A stretch of 13,237 nucleotides of DNA from SZUA-430 sp964561925 (GTDB lineage Bacteria > Pseudomonadota > Alphaproteobacteria > Micropepsales > Micropepsaceae): positions 1 through 13,237 of the forward strand of contig CAZLRW010000103.1 in assembly GCA_964561925.1 (NCBI GenBank), read 5' to 3'. Of this stretch, positions 6,646-12,946 are shown in pieces. Positions within the stretch are counted from its first letter, which is position 1. Each line of letters starts with the position of its first letter. The translations under genes and the position numbers were made by a program. The notes below the pieces were generated by a model. It made no database searches and had not been told where the DNA came from. It saw only the letters and a program-made list of their open reading frames with translations.

Positions 6646-8649
6646 TCAAACCACGTGGGCGTGAACAAGCAGTGAAGTCTCAGGTCTCGGGAGATAGAGG
6701 TCGAGCCCCCGCCCGGCAAGCACGCGCCCCGTAAGGGCAAGCGATCCGTCTTTCAGGGCAGGCGCAAGCGACCGCTCGACGCTCCCCGTCAGCGGCGTAA
6801 CCGCCGAAAGCCGGTACGTAGCGTCAGAATCAAGGCCAGGCATTCGAACGACACACCCGCGTCCGAGTTCGGCAGATCCGGTTCGCACGATCAGGAGAAG
6901 CGCTTCCGTCCCCGAGGTCACGCACAGCCCCGCATGATCGGCGTCGATTGCAAGCCGCCAAACCTTGGCCGAATGAAGCAGAGGGCGAAACCGCTTGTGG
7001 TTCGCGATATGCGCGCCGAGCCGCGCGGCGTCCACGTCGGACAGCTCGCGCAAATCGAGCTCGAGCCCCATATGCCCGAACGTCGCCACATGCGCGCGAA
7101 GATCGAGGCTGAGCCGCCGCCCGGTGATGTGGCACGACGCCGGCCCGACATGCGCCCCCGAAATCTCGGGCGGCAGAAACAGCGCCGCATTGAACTGGAT
7201 GGCGAAGCGGTCGAGCGCATCGTTCGAGTCCGAAAGCCAAACCCGCTCCGTCCGCGAGAGCATCCCATAGTCGCACCGCCCGCCGCCGCTGGCGCATGTT
7301 TCGATCTCGACCGTGCGATGCGCCGCCCGCACCCGATCGATGAGCGCGTGGAGCGCGCGCACATAGGCGTCATGCCCCGGCCCGGTCAGGTCGCGATTCA
7401 TGTCCCACTTGAGATACGAAATCTGATGCTCCGACAGCAGCGCATCGAGCACGACGAACAAATGCGCGGCAACCGCAGGATTGGCGAGATCGAGCACCGC
7501 CTGATGCCGCTGCAACAACAACCCGTCGCCGTCGCGCCGGATCCAGGCGGAATGCGCCCGCGCCAGATCGCTGTCGGGGTTCACCATCTCGGGCTCAACC
7601 CAAAGCCCGAATTCCATCCCAAGCGAACGCACATGCGCGATCAGCGGCTGCAAGCCGTTCGGAAATTTGTTGGTGTCGACGACCCAGTCGCCCAGCCCCG
7701 CGCGATCGTTCGCGCGCCCCTTGAACCACCCGTCGTCGAGCACGAACCGCTCGGCCCCCACCGACGCCGCGCGCTCCGCCAGCGCCTTCAGCGTTGCCTC
7801 GTCGTGATCGAAATAGATCGCCTCCCACGTGTTGTAGTGCACCGGCCGCGACCGCGCCGCGACGGCTTTGGGAATGATCCGCTCACGGACGAACGCATGC
7901 AGCGCCTGCATCGCCCCGTTCAACCCGCGCGGCGAATAGGTCGCGTACACCCACGGGCTATCCGCCCCGCCGTCGATCTCGCCCGCCTGCACGACCACGC
8001 CGCCCTCGCGCAAACGCTCGACGCAAAGCCGATGACTGCCGCTCCACCCCAGCGTCACCGCATAGACGTCACCGTGATCGTCGCCGAACCCGCCCGCGCC
8101 CACGAAGAGACCCGGAAACCGATCATGCCCCGGCCGCCCGCGCCGGCTCTCGAACATGAGCGCACCGTTGCCGAGCGTCTGCCTCATCGGTGAAAACTCC
8201 CGCGCCCAATCGCCACCGAACGAAATGACGTCGCTGACCCAAGCGGGCAGGGGCAACGCAACGGCGCCGCTCACGCCATCGACGCGCGCCGCCAACACGC
8301 CATGCGGCGACAAGCGATAGGTGACGCTGACCGGCTGCTTATCGGCGCTAAGGTGAAGCGTTACACTGTCCCCGCCACCGGACGCGCGCTCGAACGTCCA
8401 CGCACCGCCGGCCACGGCTGCCATCCCGAAATACCCGTCTTCCGCCCCCGGCAGAACGCAAGGCGGACAGGGCACATCCATCCGCGCACCCCACGCAACA
8501 ACGGGTGCAGCCGCCGCGATCGCATCGAAGTCGGGCTGCAGCCCGAGATCGGCGCCGAAGTGTACGATCCGCGGCAACGCATCGCCGCCGGGCTCCGCAT
8601 CGATCAGCAGCGAGACCTCGCCGCCGCGCAAATAGTGCCAGCGCCCCAT
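6646..8649 (-). CDS. Alpha-galactosidase, glycoside hydrolase family 36
   Basis: This 667-residue retaining alpha-galactosidase would release galactose from melibiose or raffinose-type sugars. The N-terminal beta-supersandwich (about 1-260) leads into a catalytic barrel with NTWEAIYFDH (273-282), RFVLDDGWF (301-309) and GLWVEPEMVNPDSDL (348-362). The nucleophile is Asp416 in YLKWDMNR and the acid/base is Asp474 in SDSNDALDR; CASGGGR (452-458) shapes the sugar site. A beta-sandwich end follows. There is no signal peptide, so it is probably cytoplasmic. The start lies three bases after the crotonase stop, with GAGGA in the end of that gene, so the two are almost certainly co-transcribed. No sugar transporter or regulator is near. 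Confidence 0.94.
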   Translation of the reverse strand: MGRWHYLRGGEVSLLIDAEPGGDALPRIVHFGADLGLQPDFDAIAAAAPVVAWGARMDVPCPPCVLPGAEDGYFGMAAVAGGAWTFERASGGGDSVTLHLSADKQPVSVTYRLSPHGVLAARVDGVSGAVALPLPAWVSDVISFGGDWAREFSPMRQTLGNGALMFESRRGRPGHDRFPGLFVGAGGFGDDHGDVYAVTLGWSGSHRLCVERLREGGVVVQAGEIDGGADSPWVYATYSPRGLNGAMQALHAFVRERIIPKAVAARSRPVHYNTWEAIYFDHDEATLKALAERAASVGAERFVLDDGWFKGRANDRAGLGDWVVDTNKFPNGLQPLIAHVRSLGMEFGLWVEPEMVNPDSDLARAHSAWIRRDGDGLLLQRHQAVLDLANPAVAAHLFVVLDALLSEHQISYLKWDMNRDLTGPGHDAYVRALHALIDRVRAAHRTVEIETCASGGGRCDYGMLSRTERVWLSDSNDALDRFAIQFNAALFLPPEISGAHVGPASCHITGRRLSLDLRAHVATFGHMGLELDLRELSDVDAARLGAHIANHKRFRPLLHSAKVWRLAIDADHAGLCVTSGTEALLLIVRTGSAELGRGCVVRMPGLDSDATYRLSAVTPLTGSVERSLAPALKDGSLALTGRVLAGRGLDLYLPRPETSLLVHAHVV

Positions 8650-8652
8650 GCC

Positions 8653-9441
8653 TCAAGCGTCCTCATAGACGGGCCGGCGCTTCTCCAGAAACGCCCGCAC
8701 GCCCTCGCCGAAGTCGCTCGTCTGCGCGCACAGGATCTGATTGCGATCCTCCATCGCGACCGCTGCTTCCAGGCTCCCCGCGTCGACGCTCATGTTGAGG
8801 CATTCCTTCGTCATGCGAAGGCCGAGCGGCGACGTCGTCAGCATCTCGTCGAGATAAGGCCGCGCCGCCTCTTCCATCTTGTCGTCCGCCACCACCTCGC
8901 TGACGAGCCCCACCCGCAACGCCCGCTCTGCATGGATGAAACGCCCCGTCAGCATCAACTCCGACGCCACCGATACGCCGACGAGGCGGGGCAGGAAGTA
9001 ACTGACGCCGATGTCGCACGCCGAAAGGCCGATGCGAATGAAGGCTGCATTCATCTTCGCACTCGCGCCCGCGATGCGAATGTCGCTCGCCAGCGCCAGC
9101 GCGAACCCGCCGCCGCACGCCGGCCCGTGCACGAGTGAGATGATCGGCTGCGGACAGCGCCGCATGCGCATCACGATTTCGGCGATCCGCCGCTGCGAGG
9201 TCAGCCCCGCCTGCGGCGAACGCGGACCATTGTCGCGCTCTTTGAGGTCGAGCCCCGCGCAATAGGCGCGCCCCGCCCCCCGCATCACGACCACGCGCAC
9301 GGACTTGTCCCAATAAAGCGCGGCGAAATAGTCGAGCAACTCGTCGACGAGCCGCTTGTTCATCGCGTTCAAGCTCTCCGGCCGATTGAGCGTCACCCAA
9401 TCGACGGCCCCTTCCTTGCGAACCACAATCGTCTGGTACAT
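8653..9441 (-). CDS. Crotonase-superfamily protein lacking both classical glutamates
   Basis: This 262-residue protein has the full crotonase fold: VTLNRPESLNAMN (16-28), YCAGLDLKE (60-68) for CoA and oxyanion contacts, and HGPACGGGFALALASD (105-120). The two catalytic glutamates of classical enoyl-CoA hydratase (rat Glu144 and Glu164) align with Ala114 and Phe134 by my hand alignment, so hydratase activity is doubtful. Asp143 in IGLSACDIG lies close to where dienoyl-CoA isomerase carries its active Asp, so isomerase-like chemistry is an alternative. The gene starts with GAGGGG six bases upstream and heads the minus-strand run, overlapping nothing and sitting 50 bp from the divergent btuF start. 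It may be annotated elsewhere as enoyl-CoA hydratase by fold alone. Confidence 0.88.
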   Translation of the reverse strand: MYQTIVVRKEGAVDWVTLNRPESLNAMNKRLVDELLDYFAALYWDKSVRVVVMRGAGRAYCAGLDLKERDNGPRSPQAGLTSQRRIAEIVMRMRRCPQPIISLVHGPACGGGFALALASDIRIAGASAKMNAAFIRIGLSACDIGVSYFLPRLVGVSVASELMLTGRFIHAERALRVGLVSEVVADDKMEEAARPYLDEMLTTSPLGLRMTKECLNMSVDAGSLEAAVAMEDRNQILCAQTSDFGEGVRAFLEKRRPVYEDA

Positions 9442-9475
9442 CCGATCCCCTCACTGGCGATTTGGCGTTGGACTT

Positions 9476-9483
9476 ACTATAGA
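9476..9483. promoter_or_regulatory. Shared CTATAG core, possible -10 for both divergent genes
   Basis: The gap between the crotonase and btuF starts is only 50 bp and contains ACTATAGA. On the plus strand TATAGA (9478-9483) would give a start near 9490, so a virtually leaderless btuF mRNA; this fits the absence of a ribosome site before its ATG at 9492. On the minus strand TATAGT (9481-9476) would leave a leader of about 28 nt with GAGGGG. No good -35 is seen for either. Confidence 0.3.
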
Positions 9484-9491
9484 GCATCGAA

Positions 9492-10535
9492 ATGTCCGTT
9501 CGCGCTCTCATTGTGGCCTTCGCCCTATCGACTCCCCTCGCCCTCCCACAGGGAGGGAGAGGGGATGGGGGTGAGGGTGGGCTATCCAACGCACCGTCAC
9601 TCGTCGGTTCGCACAGCGCTCTCTCATACTCATCATCCGGCTCGACGACCTACCCTCACCCCCATCCCCTCTCCCTTCCTGAAGAAGGAAGGGCGAGGGG
9701 AGTTGTGGCGTCGCGAGACAGCTCTGCTCCGTCGAAACCAAAGCCCACCCGCATCGTCTCGACGAACGTCTGCGCCGACCAACTCGCCCTTGCGCTGGTC
9801 GAACGCGCCCGCATCGCCTCCGTCTCGCGCCTCGCGATCGAGCCGCAAATCTCGAACTTCGCCGATGCCGCCAAGGGCATCCCCGTCAACAACGCCCGCG
9901 CCGAGGAAATCATCGAACTGAAGCCCGACCTCGTGCTCGGCGACGTCTATACCGGCGCGCACGCGAACCGCCTCTCGCAGAGCCTGGGCGTCCCCGTCCA
10001 CGTCATCGGCGCCGGCACGTCGCTCGACGACGTGCGCAAAATCGTCCGTGGCATCGCGGCCGCCGTGGGCGAGCCCGACCGCGGCGCGGCGATGATTGCA
10101 GCCATGGACGCCCGCATCGCCCGCGCGCAAAACCTGCCAGGGGACAGCGTCACCGCGCTCGTCTACGAACCGAACGGCGTCACCTCCGGCAACGGCACGC
10201 TGACGCACGACGTGCTGAAGGCGGCGGGCTTGAAGAACCTCGCGCCCGAACTCATGCCGGGCAGCTACGGCACCGTGCCGCTCGAACTCGTCATCGCATC
10301 CGCCCCGCGCTTGCTCATCCTCGACGACGCCTACACCGGCACGTCGAGCCGCGCGCAAAACATCCTGCGCCACCCCGCCTTCCGCAGCCTCGAAGGCAAG
10401 TCCGCGCTCTACGCGATGCCCTCCCGCCTCTGGATTTGCCCCGGCCCCTGGATCGCCGAAGCGGTCGAGAAGCTGGCCGCTGAGCGCGCCCGCCTTGCGC
10501 ACTTGGGCAAACGGGAGTACCCAACCGCTCAGTGA
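9492..10535 (+). CDS. btuF: BtuF-like periplasmic cobalamin-binding protein with repeat insertion
   Basis: The body from about residue 86 is a helical-backbone periplasmic binding protein: TRIVSTNVCADQLALAL (86-102), then ELKPDLVLG (142-150), SLGVPVHVIG (164-173) and the C-terminal lobe with PSRLWICPGPW. It should bind B12 or a corrinoid and hand it to the downstream permease; a siderophore cannot be excluded from fold alone, but the riboswitch favours B12. The 347-residue length exceeds the family norm because residues 14-71 are encoded by a doublet of inverted repeats (9531-9703). MSVRALIVAFALS still looks like the front of a signal peptide, but the cleavage region is replaced by a Gly/Pro/Ser-rich stretch. 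No in-frame ATG lies soon after the repeat. Export may be impaired or the protein may carry a tolerated linker. Confidence 0.85.
   Translation: MSVRALIVAFALSTPLALPQGGRGDGGEGGLSNAPSLVGSHSALSYSSSGSTTYPHPHPLSLPEEGRARGVVASRDSSAPSKPKPTRIVSTNVCADQLALALVERARIASVSRLAIEPQISNFADAAKGIPVNNARAEEIIELKPDLVLGDVYTGAHANRLSQSLGVPVHVIGAGTSLDDVRKIVRGIAAAVGEPDRGAAMIAAMDARIARAQNLPGDSVTALVYEPNGVTSGNGTLTHDVLKAAGLKNLAPELMPGSYGTVPLELVIASAPRLLILDDAYTGTSSRAQNILRHPAFRSLEGKSALYAMPSRLWICPGPWIAEAVEKLAAERARLAHLGKREYPTAQ
9531..9578 (+). repeat. Palindromic repeat, left copy
   Basis: The 48-bp unit contains an outer stem CCCCTC/GAGGGG (9534-9539 with 9559-9564), a one-base mismatch, and an inner stem CCCTCCC-aca-GGGAGGG (9541-9557). 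A G-rich one-sided tail extends to 9578. It is the inverted partner of the copy at 9652-9703 and lies inside the btuF reading frame. Confidence 0.85.
9652..9703 (-). repeat. Palindromic repeat, right copy (inverted)
   Basis: The 52-bp unit is the reverse complement of the left copy over two blocks: 25 identical bases (9652-9676 with 9554-9578) and 14 identical bases (9690-9703 with 9531-9544). Only the hairpin tip differs: CCCTTCCT-gaaga-AGGAAGGG here. The two copies are separated by 73 bp, an arrangement like a REP doublet (REPIN). Confidence 0.85.
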
Positions 10536-10536
10536 T

Positions 10537-10684
10537 CCGGTGTAGGGAACGCGGTCAAAGCCGCGGCTGCCCCCGCAACTGTAAGCGGTCAGCACCTTGT
10601 CGAACATGCCACTGCGGGTCATCCCCCGCGGGAAGGCGGACAAGGCGCGCCACGAGCCGCGAAGCCAGGAAACCTGCCGGAGCA
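10537..10684 (+). ncRNA. Cobalamin riboswitch
   Basis: The classical B12 aptamer landmarks occur in order. GGGAA (10545-10549) is followed by the P3-like stem CGCGG/CCGCG, CCCGCAACTGTAAGCGG (about 10572-10587), ATGCCACTG (10606-10614) and GGGAAGGC (10630-10637). The B12 box GAAGCCAGGAAACCTGCC is at 10661-10678. CCTTGTC (10595-10601) pairs with GACAAGG (10639-10645), enclosing the central domain, and CCGG at 10537 can pair with CCGG at 10677 to close the aptamer. It begins two bases after the btuF stop and ends about 110 nt before the permease start. Binding of adenosylcobalamin or another B12 form should repress the downstream btuC and btuD genes. Confidence 0.95.
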
Positions 10685-10695
10685 CGTCGTCCTCC

Positions 10696-10791
10696 CACCG
10701 CCGGGGTGCGCGCGTGGAAACGGATCTCTCCGTCGCGGCGACAGAAGGCTCACGCGCATTTCGCGTGCGAGTCTAACGGACGCGGGCGGTG
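10696..10791 (+). promoter_or_regulatory. Candidate riboswitch expression platform
   Basis: CACCGCC (10696-10702) is perfectly complementary to GGCGGTG (10785-10791), the purine-rich segment directly before the permease ATG at 10797. CACC (10696-10699) can alternatively pair with GGTG at 10705-10708 in a small local hairpin. The two pairings exclude each other, as expected of a switch that hides or frees the ribosome site. A further 6-bp hairpin, CACGCG/CGCGTG (10751-10767), lies between them without a T-run, so intrinsic termination is not supported. Confidence 0.4.
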
Positions 10792-10796
10792 AAGGC

Positions 10797-11795
10797 ATGC
10801 TTGGTCGCACAAGCGCAGTCGGTCTGGTCGCGGCGTTGACCGCGGCGACGCTTATCGTCGCGGCGGCGTCGCTCTTCATCGGTTACGCGCCGCTTGCGAT
10901 CGGCGATGTGATCGCTGGCCTGCTCGGTGGCGAAGGCACGACCGGCATCATCATGCAGGACATCCGCTTGCCGCGGATGATCTTGGGCCTCATGTCGGGC
11001 GCGGCCCTCGGCATGAGCGGCGCGGCGCTGCAAGGCTTGCTGCGCAATCCGCTCGCCGAGCCCGGCGTCATGGGCATTGCCGCCTGCGCGTCGCTCGGCG
11101 CCGTGATCGCGATCTATTTCGGCCTGTCGAAGGAAGTTCCGCTTGCGTTGCCCGCGATTGCAATGTTGGGCGCGCTTGCCGCCGCCGGAATCTTGAGCGC
11201 GATCAGCGGCCGAGACAACGGCATCTTGATCTTGATCCTCGCGGGCGTGGCGCTCGCGAACCTTGCCGCGGCCCTGATGGCGCTCGCGATGAACTTGGCG
11301 CCGAACCCCTGGGCGGTCAGCGAGATCATCTACTGGCTCATGGGCTCGCTCAAAGACCGTAGCATGGAGGAAGTCTATCTCGCCGCCCCGTTCGTCGTTG
11401 CCGGTTTGGCGATGCTCGCATTCTCAGGCCGCGCGCTCGATGCCCTGACGCTGGGCGACGAAGCCGCGAGTTCGCTCGGTATCAAAGTGCTCTCGACACA
11501 GCGCCTCGTGACGCTGGGTGTCGCGCTCGCGGTTGGTGCGTCGGTGGCGGTCACCGGCGCGATCGCGTTCGTCGGCCTGATCGTGCCGCATCTCTGCCGC
11601 CCGTTCGTCGGCCACATGCCCTCGCGCCTGTTGCTGCCGAGCGCAATCGGCGGCGCGCTACTCGTCGTCGCGGCGGATACGGCCGTGCGCCTCGTTCCCT
11701 CGGGACCGGAATTGATGCTCGGCGTTTTCACGTCGCTGATCGGCGTGCCGTTCTTTCTCTGGCTCGTCTTCAAACTTCGCCGGGAGGCGCAATGA
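10797..11795 (+). CDS. btuC: BtuC-like ABC transporter permease (FecCD family)
   Basis: This 332-residue, very hydrophobic protein has about ten membrane helices, as expected for FecCD/BtuC permeases that move B12 or iron-siderophores through the inner membrane. Landmarks are the R-LPR segment (57-60), the glycine-rich SGAALGMSGAALQG (67-80), RNPLAEPGVMGI (83-94), and FVGLIVPH (258-265), which lies in the cytoplasmic loop region contacting the ATPase. The ATG at 10797 has GGGCGG about seven bases upstream; GAAGG is too close to be the ribosome site. The B12 riboswitch just upstream makes corrinoid transport the best assignment. The stop overlaps the ATPase start (ATGA), so translation of the two is probably coupled. 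Confidence 0.93.
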   Translation: MLGRTSAVGLVAALTAATLIVAAASLFIGYAPLAIGDVIAGLLGGEGTTGIIMQDIRLPRMILGLMSGAALGMSGAALQGLLRNPLAEPGVMGIAACASLGAVIAIYFGLSKEVPLALPAIAMLGALAAAGILSAISGRDNGILILILAGVALANLAAALMALAMNLAPNPWAVSEIIYWLMGSLKDRSMEEVYLAAPFVVAGLAMLAFSGRALDALTLGDEAASSLGIKVLSTQRLVTLGVALAVGASVAVTGAIAFVGLIVPHLCRPFVGHMPSRLLLPSAIGGALLVVAADTAVRLVPSGPELMLGVFTSLIGVPFFLWLVFKLRREAQ

Positions 11796-12568
11796 CCGCG
11801 CTCGAAATCGAAAACCTGTCCGTCGCGCTGGGCGGCCGCGAGGTGCTCGCGGACGTGTCGCTGACATGCGCGCGCGGCGAACTCGTCGGCATCATGGGCC
11901 CGAACGGCTCCGGCAAGTCGACGTTGATGCGCGCCGCCGCCGGCCTCGTTCCACTGTCGGCCGGCCGCATCGCCCTCGACGGCAAAGCGCTCGCCGCGTG
12001 GCGCCGCGAAGACCTCGCCCGCGAGCTCGCCTACCTGCCGCAAGGCGGACAGGCGCATTGGCCGCTCAGCGTGCGCGCGCTCGTCTCGCTCGGCCGCCTG
12101 CCGCACGCGAACCGCTTCGCCCGCCCGACGAAGGACGACGAAGCCGCCGTCGCCCGCGCGATGAAAGCTTGCGACGTGGAACATCTGGCCGAACGCCCGG
12201 TGACGAAACTCTCCGGCGGCGAACGCGCCCGCGCGTTGCTCGCGCGCGCGCTCAGCAGCGAGGCGCGCATCCTGCTCGCCGACGAACCGTTCGCGCAGCT
12301 CGACCCGCACCACCAACTCCACGCGATGGAAGTCCTCCAGGCGCAAGCGGCGAACGGCGCCCTCGTCGTGGTCGTGCTCCACGACCTCTCGATCGCCGCC
12401 CGCCACTGCAGCCGCGTGATCCTGATGTCCGACGGCCGCATCGCCAGCGACGGCGAACCCGCGCACGTCCTCTCCGGCGAAAACTTGCGCAAAACCTTCG
12501 GCATCGACGCCTTCATCGGCGAACACGCCGGCGCCCCGGTGATCCTGCCGTTGAGGCGGCGCGCGTAG
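11792..12568 (+). CDS. btuD: BtuD-like ABC transporter ATPase
   Basis: This 258-residue ATPase powers the permease encoded just upstream. All nucleotide-binding motifs are intact: Walker A GPNGSGKST (36-44), Q-loop Gln84 in YLPQGG, signature LSGGE (140-144), Walker B ILLADEP (160-166) with catalytic Glu165, D-loop AQLDPHH and switch His197 in VVLHDLS. The Q-loop spacing and length match the FecE/BtuD/HmuV group. Its ATG overlaps the permease stop by four bases. The 17 bp after its stop lead into the zeta-toxin remnant, so it ends the transport operon. Confidence 0.94.
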   Translation: MTALEIENLSVALGGREVLADVSLTCARGELVGIMGPNGSGKSTLMRAAAGLVPLSAGRIALDGKALAAWRREDLARELAYLPQGGQAHWPLSVRALVSLGRLPHANRFARPTKDDEAAVARAMKACDVEHLAERPVTKLSGGERARALLARALSSEARILLADEPFAQLDPHHQLHAMEVLQAQAANGALVVVVLHDLSIAARHCSRVILMSDGRIASDGEPAHVLSGENLRKTFGIDAFIGEHAGAPVILPLRRRA

Positions 12569-12585
12569 TCCAATATCGTCTGACA

Positions 12586-12782
12586 ATGCCGGAAGTCATC
12601 ATCATTGGCGGTCCGAACGGCGCGGGAAAGACAACTGCGGCCCGTCTTGTTTTTCCCCTTCAGACGGCGACACGCGAGTTCGTCAACGCTGATGAAATCG
12701 CATTGCTGAGAAAGTGAATGGCGGCCCGCTGGTCATTCACGATGACCTGCGCTGGCGGGCGTTTTCGGAGGCCCAAAGATGA
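12586..12782 (+). pseudogene. Zeta-toxin-family gene remnant
   Basis: The first 43 codons (12586-12717) read MPEVIIIGGPNGAGKTTAAR and later EFVNADEIALL. This is the P-loop and the following NADEIA segment that open zeta-toxin/UDP-GlcNAc-kinase-like proteins of roughly 190-200 residues. A stop at 12715 then ends the frame. In another frame, 12711-12782 reads KVNGGPLVIHDDLRWRAFSEAQR and stops at a TGA that overlaps the next ORF's ATG. I interpret this as the original C-terminus joined out of frame after an internal deletion of well over 100 codons. The loss of the kinase core would abolish toxicity. The N-terminal identification is good; the C-terminal remnant is inference. Confidence 0.65.
12724..12765 (+). 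terminator. Stem-loop followed by T4, possible terminator
   Basis: GCCCGC (12724-12729) pairs with GCGGGC (12755-12760), and inside it GGTCAT (12731-12736) pairs with ATGACC (12742-12747). One side has an extra seven-base bulge, and GTTTT follows at 12761-12765. It could end transcripts from the btuCD operon. The short T-run, the asymmetry and a ribosome site two bases later weaken the call. Confidence 0.4.
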
Positions 12783-12946
12783 GCCGTCTCTCGCAGCGCC
12801 AATGGCTTGATGTCTTGAACCGCGCGGCCGAGCAGGCGGGTCGCGAAGCGAACGTCAAGTACGGCCTCAAGAAAAAAACCAAGACCAAACCAAAGGCCAA
12901 GGCAACCAAGAAAAGCGCCGTCAGAGCGCGCGCCGCCGCCGAGTAG
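12779..12946 (+). CDS. 55-residue lysine-rich small protein
   Basis: The ORF begins MSRLSQRQWLDVLNRAAEQ, a short amphipathic helix-like head. It ends in a Lys/Ala/Arg tail (residues 31-55) reminiscent of histone-H1-like or nucleic-acid-binding tails. It has an excellent ribosome site, GGAGG (12767-12771), seven bases before the ATG. The ATG overlaps the TGA of the presumed zeta-toxin C-terminal frame, so it was probably the second gene of that toxin operon, perhaps an antitoxin or accessory gene. I do not recognise the family. The preceding stem-loop with T4 might block its transcription. The tail has more A-rich codons (AAA, ACC, CCA) than the flanking genes. Confidence 0.55.
   Translation: MSRLSQRQWLDVLNRAAEQAGREANVKYGLKKKTKTKPKAKATKKSAVRARAAAE

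Noticed and set aside
5035..6675. Long plus-strand ORF opposite the acyl-CoA dehydrogenase
   Set aside because: It is antisense to a gene with clear family motifs, its product is an Arg/His/Leu-rich composition without domains, and it has no supported start. It is a by-product of GC-rich codon bias.
6934..8193. Plus-strand ORF of 419 codons opposite the alpha-galactosidase
   Set aside because: The opposite strand encodes intact GH36 catalytic motifs across the same bases; the antisense product is low-complexity Arg/Pro/His-rich.
9633..10685. Minus-strand ORF of 350 codons opposite btuF, extending into the riboswitch
   Set aside because: It covers both the binding-protein gene and the conserved aptamer on the other strand, so it is an antisense artefact.
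11866..12585. Plus-strand ORF in another frame of btuD that runs into the zeta-toxin fragment
   Set aside because: Upstream of the ATG at 12586 it is an Arg/Pro-rich out-of-frame reading of the ATPase; only the portion from 12586 resembles a protein family.
11375..12586. Minus-strand ORF of 403 codons opposite btuC and btuD
   Set aside because: The ABC permease and ATPase motifs on the plus strand account for the whole region; no recognisable domain is in the antisense reading.
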